DNA from: Oryzomonas sagensis
GTDB taxonomy: Bacteria > Desulfobacterota > Desulfuromonadia > Geobacterales > Pseudopelobacteraceae
Reading direction: 5' to 3'
DNA length: 64,000 nucleotides
NCBI RefSeq assembly: GCF_008802355.1
Contig: NZ_VZRA01000002.1
Span: forward strand, 343,642 to 407,641
Each line of letters opens with the position of its first letter. Position 1 is the first letter of the stretch. Positions 35,623 through 44,615 of this stretch are shown here, in pieces. The position numbers and the translations under genes were made by a program. Under the pieces are notes generated by a model that was not told the DNA's origin, did no database searches, and saw only the letters and a list, made by a program, of their open reading frames with translations.

Positions 35623-36342
35623 GTGACACGGGAAAGAACCTTACCCCCCGAACAGGGGTGCAACAAAAATCGCTCCTGGAAAGCGCCGCTGGTGCTGGCC
35701 CTGGTGGCGGCGGCCGTGGCCGGGGTGCACCTGTCTGGTGCCAGCCACTACCTCCAGCAGGAGCGGTTGCAGGCGCTGATCGCCTCCTACGGGATCCTGG
35801 CCCCGGCCATATACATCCTGATCTATAGCCTGGCGCCGGTGCTGTTCCTCCCCGGCCTGCCGATCACCGTCATCGGCGGCATCCTCTTCGGCCCGGTGTG
35901 GGGTGTGGTCTACGCCATCACCGGGGCCACCCTCGGCGCCTCCCTGGCCTTTCTGGTCGCCCGCTACGGCGCGCGGGACTGGGTGGCCAGACAGCTCACC
36001 GGCCCCAAATGGCAGCGGCTGGACAATGAGGTGGCGCAGCATGGCTGGAAGGTGGTGGCCTTCACCCGCCTGATCCCCGCCTTTCCCTTCAACCTGCTGA
36101 ACTATGCCTTCGGCCTGACCACGGTTCCCTTTACCCACTACGCGGCGGCCTCCTTTGTCTGCATGCTGCCGGCCTGCATCGCCTTCATCGTCTTTTCCAG
36201 TTCGCTTTTGGGGCTGGTCAAAGGCGCGGTTTCGGCGACGGCGCTCCTGGGCATCGGCCTGGTGGCGCTGGTGTCGCTCATGCCGGTGGCCTACCGGCGC
36301 TTCAAGAGGGGCGGGGGGCAAAAAACGCTGGTTGCCGACTAA
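35623..36342 (+). CDS. TVP38/TMEM64 (DedA-like) membrane protein
   Basis: GTG at 35623 follows AAGGAAAGGA; 239 residues. The SNARE-associated/VTT domain is clear: LFLPGLPITVIGGILFGPVWG, GATLGASLAFLVARYGARDW, and VAFTRLIPAFPFNLLNYAFG. The glycine-proline re-entrant motif and the arginine in FTRL are the conserved core. Members move lipids or transport small ions. It is frequently found next to rhodanese genes, and it is here between two of them. Confidence 0.87.
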   Translation: MTRERTLPPEQGCNKNRSWKAPLVLALVAAAVAGVHLSGASHYLQQERLQALIASYGILAPAIYILIYSLAPVLFLPGLPITVIGGILFGPVWGVVYAITGATLGASLAFLVARYGARDWVARQLTGPKWQRLDNEVAQHGWKVVAFTRLIPAFPFNLLNYAFGLTTVPFTHYAAASFVCMLPACIAFIVFSSSLLGLVKGAVSATALLGIGLVALVSLMPVAYRRFKRGGGQKTLVAD

Positions 36343-36367
36343 AAACGGATTTCGGGAGGTCTCTTTC

Positions 36368-36937
36368 ATGAAAGTGCGCGACAGCGGCATGCCCGACGAG
36401 TGTATGTGGTCCGGTTTTTTCGATCCCGATTTCATCCTCCGTGCTTTCGGGCTCGATCAGGGGATAGGGGATGTGGTAGAGTTCGGTTGTGGTTATGGAA
36501 CCTTCACCCTTGCGGCAGCCCGGCTGGTGGCTGGTACTGTCTACGCCCAGGATATCGAGCAGGAGATGGTGGCTGCCGTGCAGGAAAAAAGCAGGCATGC
36601 CCGAATAAAAAACATACGGGCGTCAGTGCGGGATTTCGTTGGCCAGGGCACGGGATTCGCGGACAACTCGATCGATGCGGCGCTCCAGTTCAACATACTG
36701 CACCATGAACAGCCGATCGCACTGATGGCGGAGTCGTGGCGCATCCTCAAGCCGGGTGGCGTGCTGGCCGTCATCCACTGGAATCATGACCCGTCCACCC
36801 CGCGGGGGCCCGTGTTGGAGATCCGGCCACGCCCCGAAGAATGTATTGCGTGGGGTAAAGCCGCCGGCTTTGGATTCGACGAACGTAACCGTTTTGATTT
36901 TCCGCCCTATCATTATGGGCTATTGTTTCAGCGTTGA
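36368..36937 (+). CDS. Class I SAM-dependent methyltransferase
   Basis: ATG at 36368 follows GGGAGG; 189 residues. Motif I is VVEFGCGYGTFTLAAARL, followed by the acidic end of strand 2 (YAQDIEQEMV). The region AALQFNILHHEQPIALM is the strand-4 motif, and WRILKPGGVLAVIHW follows. The compact size lacks any substrate domain, so the acceptor cannot be named. It lies in an apparent operon from the barrel gene to the second rhodanese. Confidence 0.82.
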   Translation: MKVRDSGMPDECMWSGFFDPDFILRAFGLDQGIGDVVEFGCGYGTFTLAAARLVAGTVYAQDIEQEMVAAVQEKSRHARIKNIRASVRDFVGQGTGFADNSIDAALQFNILHHEQPIALMAESWRILKPGGVLAVIHWNHDPSTPRGPVLEIRPRPEECIAWGKAAGFGFDERNRFDFPPYHYGLLFQR

Positions 36938-36950
36938 AAAAGGAATTGAC

Positions 36951-37703
36951 ATGATCGCCCCCCCCGACATAGCCCTGATCATCCCGGCCCGGAACGAAGA
37001 GCTCGCACTGCCGGGGGTGCTTGGCAGCGTGCCCCTGGGGATCACGCGGGTCGTAGTGGTGGACAACGGCTCCACGGACGGCACGGCCCAGGTCGCCGCC
37101 CACTGGGGAGCCCAGGTCGTCGGCGAGCCGGTGCCGGGGTACGGACGGGCCTGCCTGGCCGGGCTGGCCTGCCTGCGGCACAAGCCCCCGGCCATCGTGG
37201 CGTTCGTCGACGCCGACGGCAGCGACGACCTGGCGGGCCTGCCGGGCCTGATCGCCCCGGTGGTCGCCGGAGAGCGGGATTTCATGTTGGGGCGGCGGGT
37301 GCCGGTGGAACGGGCGGCCCTCAGTTTCCAGCAACGCTTCGGGCACTGGCTGGCCACCGGACTGATCCGGCTCTTCTGGCGGCACCGCTACCGGGACCTG
37401 GGGCCCATGCGGGTCATCCGCTGGGGGGACCTGGAGCGCCTGGCCATGGCCGACCGGGCCTTCGGCTGGACGGTGGAGATGCAGGTCCGGGCGATCAAAG
37501 CAGGGTTGCGGATCGAAGAAATCGACGTCCCCTATCACCGCCGCAGCGCCGGAACGTCCAAGATCAGCCGGACGATCGGCGGCACGGTCAAGGCCGGGAG
37601 CACGATCCTCTGGGTTATCGGCCGCGAAGTGTTCCAGGGGCTACGGCAGAAACAGCGGCGGGAACTACCTTCCGGAACGGCTATTGTTGCCGAGCCGCAC
37701 TAG
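36951..37703 (+). CDS. Glycosyltransferase family 2 (polyprenyl-phosphate sugar type)
   Basis: ATG at 36951, 250 residues. IALIIPARNEELALPGVL, VVVDNGSTDGTAQVA and the metal motif FVDADGSDD identify a GT-A fold. The DPM1/DPG-like pattern continues with LGPMRVIRW and YHRRSAGTSKISRT. It probably transfers a sugar from a nucleotide donor to a lipid phosphate. There is no membrane anchor. It starts 14 bases after the methyltransferase stop. Confidence 0.85.
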   Translation: MIAPPDIALIIPARNEELALPGVLGSVPLGITRVVVVDNGSTDGTAQVAAHWGAQVVGEPVPGYGRACLAGLACLRHKPPAIVAFVDADGSDDLAGLPGLIAPVVAGERDFMLGRRVPVERAALSFQQRFGHWLATGLIRLFWRHRYRDLGPMRVIRWGDLERLAMADRAFGWTVEMQVRAIKAGLRIEEIDVPYHRRSAGTSKISRTIGGTVKAGSTILWVIGREVFQGLRQKQRRELPSGTAIVAEPH

Positions 37704-37725
37704 ACAAAGATAAGGAGCAGAAGTC

Positions 37726-38616
37726 ATGCAGGTTAGCGCACCATCTCTTCGGCCCGCCACGCGGGCCGGCTTGTTTCGGGTTATAGGTGTCTTGTTGGTT
37801 ATGGCGGCGACAGCCGTCTGCTGCTCCCCGGTTGCCATGGCGGCCGATCTGGGGTTGATCGATGCGGCCGCCCTGAAAGGGAACCATGCAAAATGGGTCG
37901 TCCTGGACGCCCGTCCCAAAGCCGACTGGGAAGCGGGCCACATCCCCGGTGCCATCCCCTTCTCCTGGGAGAACTACACCCGCACCGACGCCAAAGGGGT
38001 GAAGTACAGCTCGTTTCCGCCCCAGGAGGTGGCCGTGGCGCTGGCCTGGCTGGGGATCGACGAAAAGACGCCGGTGGTGGTGTACGGCGATGCCGACAAG
38101 AGCTGGGGCGGGGAGGGGTATGACGTGTGGCTCCTCTCCTGGCTCGGGCACAAAGGCCCCATCCGGCTCTTGAACGGCGGCCTTCAGGCCTGGCGCGGCC
38201 AGAACCTGCCCCTGGTCAGGGGGGCGGAAAAGCCCGCCGCCCGAAAGGCCCGCTACCGCGTGAGCCTCAAGCCCCAGTACCAGATCTCCACGGAAGAGGT
38301 GCAAAACGGGAAAGGGGCCTACGCGCTGGTGGATGTCCGCTCGACCTTCGAGTGGCTCAAGGGGAGGATACCGGGCGCCGTCCATATCCCGTGGGAGGAA
38401 TTCTACACCGGCAAGGAGCGCCGCCCGCTGCCGGCGGCGGAGTTGAAGAAACTGCTCGCCAAGCATGGCGTGGATACCTCGAAACCGGTGGTCTACTACT
38501 GCCTGGGGGGCATCCGCTCCGGCTATGCCTGGACGGCCCACCAGTTGGCGGGACTGCCCGAGGCCCATAACTACAAGGGAGGCTGGGCCGCCTGGGACAA
38601 GCGGTCGGGCCAGTAA
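37726..38616 (+). CDS. Exported double-rhodanese sulfurtransferase
   Basis: The 296-residue protein has a signal peptide ending at VAMAA. The first rhodanese domain (VVLDARPKADWEAGHIPGAI) has glycine/aspartate in place of cysteine (VVVYGDADKS). The second has C259 in YYCLGGIRSGYAW. It shares this half-inactive design with the lipoprotein at 33681 but is not lipidated, so one set is membrane-bound and the other soluble in the periplasm. It ends the sulfur-related run. Confidence 0.85.
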   Translation: MQVSAPSLRPATRAGLFRVIGVLLVMAATAVCCSPVAMAADLGLIDAAALKGNHAKWVVLDARPKADWEAGHIPGAIPFSWENYTRTDAKGVKYSSFPPQEVAVALAWLGIDEKTPVVVYGDADKSWGGEGYDVWLLSWLGHKGPIRLLNGGLQAWRGQNLPLVRGAEKPAARKARYRVSLKPQYQISTEEVQNGKGAYALVDVRSTFEWLKGRIPGAVHIPWEEFYTGKERRPLPAAELKKLLAKHGVDTSKPVVYYCLGGIRSGYAWTAHQLAGLPEAHNYKGGWAAWDKRSGQ

Positions 38617-38632
38617 GGAAGGGTAGTTATCC

Positions 38633-39163
38633 ATGATGAGCCCCGTACCGTCATCATACCGCGCCGCGTGTGCTCTGGTGCTGCTGTCGCTTTTCCTGTG
38701 CGCCGCACCCGCGGTTGTCTGCGCCGGTACGGATCAGGCCCCCGCAAAGGCGACCCAGGGGAGCGGCAAGAAGAAACTGCTCCTCTTCGCCAAGAACCCC
38801 GCCACCTGGGCCATCGTCACGGGGGGCGCCACCGGCAGGCTGGTCTATCGCGAGAAGAGCGGCGCTTTCGCCCTGAATGCCGCCGGACTGCGCCCCCGCT
38901 CGGCCTACGCCCTGGTCAGATACGCGGACGCTCCCCCGCATGTGGATATCCTGGCCCGGGGGGAGAGCGACCGGCGCGGCAACCTGGAACTCCACGGCGT
39001 CTGGCACACCTGGCTGAAGAAATTCTGGGTGGTGCCGGGCGAGGATGCGCTGGGCAAGGCCGGGGAGGCCGGATCGTTGCGGGCCTGGCGGCCGGACAAC
39101 TATCTGTTCGAGGAAAAACAGCTCGGCATCCCCTGCGATTGCCCCGAGCCGGAGGAACCATAG
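38633..39163 (+). CDS. Exported hypothetical protein
   Basis: The 176-residue product has a signal peptide (ALVLLSLFLCAAPAVVCA). It then has a lysine patch (GSGKKKLLLFAKNP) and a beta-rich domain (GRLVYREKSGAFALNAAGLRP, SAYALVRYADAPPHV). It ends in an acidic CDCPEPEEP. The pattern GESDRRGNLELHGVWH resembles superoxide-reductase-neighbour or lipoprotein-type folds but is not diagnostic. It starts 16 bases after the rhodanese stop. Confidence 0.6.
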   Translation: MMSPVPSSYRAACALVLLSLFLCAAPAVVCAGTDQAPAKATQGSGKKKLLLFAKNPATWAIVTGGATGRLVYREKSGAFALNAAGLRPRSAYALVRYADAPPHVDILARGESDRRGNLELHGVWHTWLKKFWVVPGEDALGKAGEAGSLRAWRPDNYLFEEKQLGIPCDCPEPEEP

Positions 39164-39208
39164 TGACGGCACTGATCACCATGAAGGGCGCACCGGTATG
39201 ATCCAGGC

Positions 39209-40684
39209 ATGAGGCCCCTGCTGCACGCACTCATACCGGTCCTGACCGCGGTCCATTTCAGCGCCCTGTTCGGCCTCTGCCTGTACGGCATGCACCGGAT
39301 CCGGCTGATCCGCTGCCTGTACCGCCCCAAAGGCCCCGGGACGCCGCAGCCGCCCCTGCCTGCCGCCCTCCCCATGGTCACGGTGCAACTGCCGCTGTAC
39401 AACGAACGCTTTGTGGCGGAACGGTTGCTGGACGCCGCCGCCCGCCTCGACTGGCCCCGGGACCGGTTCCAGATCCAGGTGCTGGACGATTCGGACGACG
39501 ATACCCGCCAGTTGGTGGACGAGCGGGCCGCCCGGTGGCGCGGGGAGGAGATCGCCATAGACGTGGTGCGCAGAACCGGCCGCGCAGGCTACAAGGCCGG
39601 GGCGCTGGCCCATGGCCTGGCGACGGCGCGGGGCGAGTTCATCGCCGTCTTCGATGCCGACTTCATACCGGCCCCCGATTTCCTCCACGCCACCATCCCC
39701 TGGTTCGCGGATGGTGGCGTCGGCATGGTCCAGACCCGTTGGGGCTTCTGCAACGCCGACCACTCCTGGTTCACCGGCATCCAGTCCCTCCTGCTCGGCC
39801 CCCATTTCAGCATCGAGCACCGGGTGCGCTACCAGGAAGGGCTGTTCTTCAACTTCAACGGCACCGCCGGGGTCTGGCGCAGGAGCGCCATCGCCTCCGC
39901 CGGGGGGTGGCAGTCCGATACGGTGACCGAGGACCTGGACCTGAGCTACCGGGCCCAACTGGCGGGGTGGCGCTTCGTCTACCGGGAGGAGTGCCGGGTG
40001 CCCTCGGAGCTGCCGGTGACCATGGCGGCGCTGCGCAGCCAGCAGCAGCGCTGGGCCAAGGGGTCCGTCCAGACCGCCCGCAAGATCCTGCCCCGCCTGC
40101 TGCGGGCGCGACTTCCCCTGGCCGTCAAGGTCGAGGCGGTGGCCCATCTCATGGCCAATATCTACTGGCTCCTGGGGATGGTCGTCATGCTGACCCTCTA
40201 CCCGGCGGTCACCTGGCGGGTCGGCATCGGCCTGCACCAGATGCTGCGCATCGACCTGCCGATCTTTTTGGCCACCAGCGGGGCGATCATGGGCTACTTC
40301 CTGCTCTACGCCCTCCGCAGCGGGACCGGAAAGCTGCGGCATCTCCTGCTATTGCCCGCCCTCACCATCGGGCTGGCCCCCAGCATCTCGATCTCGGTGC
40401 TGCAGGGGCTCTGCCGCTCCGGCGGGACCTTCGAGCGGACGCCGAAGTTCGGCGTCCAGGGACGGGAACGGATGCCGGGGCTGGCCTTCCTCTACCGCCA
40501 GAAAAGTATCCCCTACATCGCCATGAACGGCGCACTGTTCATCTACTGCCTGCTGCCGCTTTTCTTCGCCTGGCAGCGGGAAACCTGGTTCGCCGTGCCG
40601 CTGTTCCTGCTCTTCCCCTTCGGGTTCGCCCTAGTGATCGCCAAGGACCTGACCGAGGCGCTGCCGTCCCGCCGGACGCTCTGA
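39209..40684 (+). CDS. Processive-type membrane glycosyltransferase (GT2, CESA-like)
   Basis: This 491-residue protein has an N-terminal helix, then VTVQLPLYNERFVAERLLDA, QVLDDSDDDT, the metal motif AVFDADFIP, VTEDLDLSYRAQLAGW and QQQRWAKGS. Together these give the D, D, TED, Q(Q/R)xRW signature of cellulose-synthase-like enzymes. At least four C-terminal helices form the channel region. The acceptor and polymer are unknown; no BcsB or PilZ partner is next to it. It converges with the following gene with only 13 bases between stops. Confidence 0.85.
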   Translation: MRPLLHALIPVLTAVHFSALFGLCLYGMHRIRLIRCLYRPKGPGTPQPPLPAALPMVTVQLPLYNERFVAERLLDAAARLDWPRDRFQIQVLDDSDDDTRQLVDERAARWRGEEIAIDVVRRTGRAGYKAGALAHGLATARGEFIAVFDADFIPAPDFLHATIPWFADGGVGMVQTRWGFCNADHSWFTGIQSLLLGPHFSIEHRVRYQEGLFFNFNGTAGVWRRSAIASAGGWQSDTVTEDLDLSYRAQLAGWRFVYREECRVPSELPVTMAALRSQQQRWAKGSVQTARKILPRLLRARLPLAVKVEAVAHLMANIYWLLGMVVMLTLYPAVTWRVGIGLHQMLRIDLPIFLATSGAIMGYFLLYALRSGTGKLRHLLLLPALTIGLAPSISISVLQGLCRSGGTFERTPKFGVQGRERMPGLAFLYRQKSIPYIAMNGALFIYCLLPLFFAWQRETWFAVPLFLLFPFGFALVIAKDLTEALPSRRTL

Positions 40685-40697
40685 ATCCTGCCGGGCG

Positions 40698-42089
40698 CTA
40701 GCATGCCGCCGCCCGCCGCTTTCCCCCGAACAATCTGCCCGCCAGGTATGCCGTTACCGGCGCCAGAAAGATCGCCGCCGTCACCGGCATGCTCTCCAGC
40801 CATTGCCCCTGGATGAAGTAGGGTAGCTGCACCCGATAGGCCAAAAAGACCGCCCAGCAGAGCACCAGGCCGGCCGGGCCGGCGCAAAAGGGGAGGAAGA
40901 CCGCCAGGCAGAGGGCATACCAGGGTTGCAGGGTAGGGGTGAAAAGCAGGAACGCCATGGCGATGGCATAGGACGCCCCCAGCGCCCGGCGCATCCCGGC
41001 GGCCGTCGGGATGCCGCAACCGATGCTGCCGATACAACGGAGCGTGATCGTGGCGGCGACCAGCAGGAAAGAGGAGGACAGGAGCATCCTGGCTGCCGTC
41101 CCCGAGCCGGTCGCGGTGCGCAGGATGTGGAAGGCGAACCCGGCGAATTCCCAATTGCGGGCGTAGGCGTCCAGGGTGGCGGCCATGTTGGCCAGGTGGG
41201 GGAGAAACGGCAGCAGCAGGGCCGCCAGGCCGCCCAGGAACCCGGCGGCAAAATACCGCCGCCGCCCCGGCGGGACCATGAGGAAGAGCAGCGGCGCGAG
41301 GATGAACGGGAACAGCTTCACCAGGCCGGCAGCCGCCAACAGCGCCCCGGAGAGCAGAAACGGCCATGGCCGCCCACCGGATGCGGGAGCGTTCCGGCGG
41401 TCCGCCGCAAGCAGGCAGAAGGAGCCGATCAGCATGGTGAGGCCTGCGCCGTCCACATGCCCCGATCCGGCGATCTCCAGCAGCGGCAGCGGATTCCACG
41501 CATAGAGCGCCGCCCGCCACACCGGCTGCTCCAGCCGTTTCAGCAGCAGTGCCACCAGCAGGCAGAGCCCCAGGTCGAGCAGCACCAGAAGCGCCTTGAG
41601 GCCGGTAATGGCGCCCCCGAGGGCGGCCCCCCCGGCGAAGATGACCTGGGCCATGGGGGGATAGATGGTGACATAGCCGGGATGATTGATCCGGGCATGA
41701 ACGGCGGCCAGTTCCGGCGGCGGCCTCACGGCGGCGGGTGCCGCTGCGTAAGGATTGATCCCGTGCAGCACCCTGCTGCCGTCCCACAGGTAGCGGTAGC
41801 TGTCGTCGGAGAGTTGGGGCGGGGCGAACAGAAACAGCAGGCGCAGTACGAGCGCCACGGCGAGAATGACGGCCGGGGACCAGGAAATTTTTTCCCGCTC
41901 GCCGTAATAGAGGGTAGCGGCGAGCGCCATGGCCATGGCCGCCGTGGCGCCCACCAGCATCGGCACCGCCAGGCGCAATTCCGGTTGCAGGGCCAGGAGA
42001 AAAGCGGCGGTAAGGATGATGGCTGCCGGCAACAAGGCCGGGATGGCGCGGCCGTCACCCTGTTTTTGGCGTTTTTCGCAGATGTTCAT
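40698..42089 (-). CDS. GT87-like (DUF2029) membrane glycosyltransferase
   Basis: The 463-residue protein has about ten hydrophobic helices. The large first loop holds SDDSYRYLWDGSRVLHGINPY, typical of GT-C enzymes where the D and following acidic residues bind the lipid-linked sugar. Later YPPMAQVIFAG and the motif PLLEIAGSGHVDG are also seen in GT87/mannosyltransferase relatives. It uses a polyprenyl-phosphate sugar, which the GT2 at 36951 could supply; this link is inference. Confidence 0.75.
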   Translation of the reverse strand: MNICEKRQKQGDGRAIPALLPAAIILTAAFLLALQPELRLAVPMLVGATAAMAMALAATLYYGEREKISWSPAVILAVALVLRLLFLFAPPQLSDDSYRYLWDGSRVLHGINPYAAAPAAVRPPPELAAVHARINHPGYVTIYPPMAQVIFAGGAALGGAITGLKALLVLLDLGLCLLVALLLKRLEQPVWRAALYAWNPLPLLEIAGSGHVDGAGLTMLIGSFCLLAADRRNAPASGGRPWPFLLSGALLAAAGLVKLFPFILAPLLFLMVPPGRRRYFAAGFLGGLAALLLPFLPHLANMAATLDAYARNWEFAGFAFHILRTATGSGTAARMLLSSSFLLVAATITLRCIGSIGCGIPTAAGMRRALGASYAIAMAFLLFTPTLQPWYALCLAVFLPFCAGPAGLVLCWAVFLAYRVQLPYFIQGQWLESMPVTAAIFLAPVTAYLAGRLFGGKRRAAAC

Positions 42090-42440
42090 GGATAATGGCG
42101 GTCCGGGCGCGACGTGACAGGCTGGTGAATAGTATCTGCCCGTTCCGGAAAATCCAAGTTTAAAGTGTGAAATTCGTCGTGGCGCTCTTTCACTCGTCCA
42201 TAACCGCCGTGACCACGTGCCAAAGGAGTGGGGCGGGGCATAGGGCGCATGCCGTCGTTCTCCCCGGCGGCGGTGGTATGGATAACTAACCCGTTTACAA
42301 AAAAATTATCGTAATCTAATTTATTTCCTGTTAAAAAGTAAGTATTTGTGGCTTAATAGGTGAAATTTTATTATATTCCCTCGCATGTCAATAAATTCCG
42401 TTCTTGGTGCCTTGCCAACGCACTACAAGGAGGATTTTGA
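42090..42440. other. Intergenic region with AT-rich promoter zone
   Basis: The stretch from about 42295 to 42400 is distinctly AT-rich (repeated ATTATCG, TAATCTAATTTATTT) and precedes the two-component/second-messenger operon. No frame here is protein-like. Confidence 0.4.
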
Positions 42441-44615
42441 TTGCAACAGATTCCGGGAACGATCCTTGAAGCCATAGAGTCGATCCAATTGCCGTCCATG
42501 CCGCAGGTATTGCTGCGGTTTTTGACCGTGACGCATGACGATCTGGCATCGATGGCCGACTTGGCAAAGGTGGTCGGGCAGGACCCCGCACTGAGCGCAC
42601 GGGTTCTCACGGTCGCAAATTCGCCGGCGCTACGCGGTGGGACGGAGATCAAAAGCCTTGATCAGGGGCTGGTCGTGCTGGGCACGCGCCTGATGAGGAC
42701 TCTGGCCGCCTGCCTCGCCATTCAGAGCGTTTTTGCCCGCACTGCCGGTGATTTGCGATACGATCTGACCGGATTTTGGGGCCATGCGCTCCGGGTTGCC
42801 GAGCTGTCCTCCGTCATCGCCTCACGCGTCAACTACCCCGATGCGGGTGAGGCCTATTTGGCCGGCCTGATGCATGATATCGGCCAGTTGCTCCTGCTGG
42901 GGGGCATGGGTGACAGCTACGGCGTTCTGCTTGACGGGAGCGCCGATGAAACCGCTCTTCACGGCGCTGAAAATTCCCAGCTCGGTACCGATCATACCGC
43001 CGTCGGTGCCTGGTTGGTCGATCAATGGAACCTCTCGTCCTTCATGGCGGATGCGATTCTTTTTCATCACCGGCCGGCCAGCGAGATTGTAAAGGCCGAT
43101 TTCCTCAGTCAAATCGTGTGGTCTGCGCATATCATCGATGACACCAGGGATTCGGGGCCCGTACAAGACGAAGCAACCCCCACGTTAGCCGTTGTCGAAT
43201 CGGCCCTTGGCATCACCGCCTCCGATGTGGCGACCATGCAGCAGGCATGTACCGAACGCATCGCCGAACTGGCTGCCGCGCTTGACATCGAGTGCGCCGG
43301 CCACACGAAGACCCTTCCGTATTTCGCCACCCCGTTCGAACACTTCAGACCAAAGCTGAACGATACCAGCGTGACCTATTCCCGCCTGGAAACGATGGTG
43401 CGTGACATGGCCACCATGAATTCCCTGCAGCAAAACCTCTCCGGCCTCTGCGGCGAAGCCGAAATTGTCCTGGCCGTACGCGAATCGGCCCGAATCCTGT
43501 TTGGCGTGGGGCGCATCGCCTTTCTCTTTGTCCAGCAGGATAGGCAGGTGCTCTCCGGGGCGGACCTGGCCGGACAGCCGGCCCTGCTTCAGCGGCTCCG
43601 GATTAAACTCGGCTCCGGGCAGAGCCTTGCGGCTACCGCTCTCCTGGAACAACAGCCCGCCTCCACCTTTGATGATGAGCGCTCGTCGGCGGCCTCGCTT
43701 GTCGATGTGCAGATCGCCCGCGCGCTGGGGTGCCAGGGCGTCCTGTACGCTCCCCTGTGTGTCCGCGGGAATCACATCGGCGTCATGGTCTATGGAGTGA
43801 CCGCTGCCCAATATGCCAGGATACGGCCCCGCCTCGGCTTGGTGGCTCGTTTCGCCAACCTGGCTGCGGAGAGCATTGAAACCTGGAGAGAAGCGCGCGA
43901 TCACGAGCAGGAGGTTGCCACAACCCTGCAGAGCGGCTTCGAACAGCGGGCACGCAAGGTCGTGCATGAAGCCGGAAACCCGCTCGCCATCATCAAAAAC
44001 TATCTGAAGATCGTCAGCCGGAAGCTGCCCGACGAACTCAACGTGCATCAGGAGATGACGATCCTCGGCGAGGAAATCGATCGCGTGACGCAGATCGTGC
44101 GGAGTCTGGTCGAGGGCGGCGACGTTCCGACGGCCACGGGTCTATTCGACGTCAATACGGTGATCGAGGAGATGTTGGCGCTGTACGGCGAAACGTTTTT
44201 CGCCGGTTGCGGCATAACCCTCCTCAAATCGCTGGAGCCCAACCTCCCCCCGGTCAGCGGGGAGCGGGACAGTTTCAAACAGATCCTGTTCAACCTCTGG
44301 AAAAACGCGTCAGAGGCGATGCCGGAAGGGGGCCGCATCACCATCTCCACGCGCGGGGACATGCTGCTGGATGGGCAGCCCTCCATCGAAATTCATGTCA
44401 GCGACTCGGGCCCCGGCCTGCCCCCGGAGGTCATGCAGGGGCTCTTCAAGCCGCTGGCCGCCAACAGGCGCCCGGGTCATTCCGGCATCGGCCTGTCTAT
44501 CGTGGCGTCACTGGTCGAGCGTCTCGGCGGTCGAATCGGATGCCAGAATCAGGCGGGGCAGGGAGCGTGCTTCATTATTCTTCTGCCGCAATCCGAGGGA
44601 CAACCCAAAGAATGA
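42441..44615 (+). CDS. HDOD-GAF histidine kinase
   Basis: The start is TTG at 42441, set by AAGGAGG eight bases upstream; 724 residues. Residues 1-260 are an HDOD domain (LPSMPQVLLRFL, VVGQDPALSARVL, GLMHDIGQLLLL). Residues about 340-480 are GAF. The kinase follows, with H509 in KVVHEAGNPLAIIKNYL and a HATPase domain with NLWKNASEAM, DSGPGLP and GHSGIGLS. The stop overlaps the start of the REC-PAS-GGDEF-EAL gene (ATGA), so the pair is stoichiometric. HDOD with a kinase suggests a stress or nutrient input, not yet known. Confidence 0.85.
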   Translation: MQQIPGTILEAIESIQLPSMPQVLLRFLTVTHDDLASMADLAKVVGQDPALSARVLTVANSPALRGGTEIKSLDQGLVVLGTRLMRTLAACLAIQSVFARTAGDLRYDLTGFWGHALRVAELSSVIASRVNYPDAGEAYLAGLMHDIGQLLLLGGMGDSYGVLLDGSADETALHGAENSQLGTDHTAVGAWLVDQWNLSSFMADAILFHHRPASEIVKADFLSQIVWSAHIIDDTRDSGPVQDEATPTLAVVESALGITASDVATMQQACTERIAELAAALDIECAGHTKTLPYFATPFEHFRPKLNDTSVTYSRLETMVRDMATMNSLQQNLSGLCGEAEIVLAVRESARILFGVGRIAFLFVQQDRQVLSGADLAGQPALLQRLRIKLGSGQSLAATALLEQQPASTFDDERSSAASLVDVQIARALGCQGVLYAPLCVRGNHIGVMVYGVTAAQYARIRPRLGLVARFANLAAESIETWREARDHEQEVATTLQSGFEQRARKVVHEAGNPLAIIKNYLKIVSRKLPDELNVHQEMTILGEEIDRVTQIVRSLVEGGDVPTATGLFDVNTVIEEMLALYGETFFAGCGITLLKSLEPNLPPVSGERDSFKQILFNLWKNASEAMPEGGRITISTRGDMLLDGQPSIEIHVSDSGPGLPPEVMQGLFKPLAANRRPGHSGIGLSIVASLVERLGGRIGCQNQAGQGACFIILLPQSEGQPKE

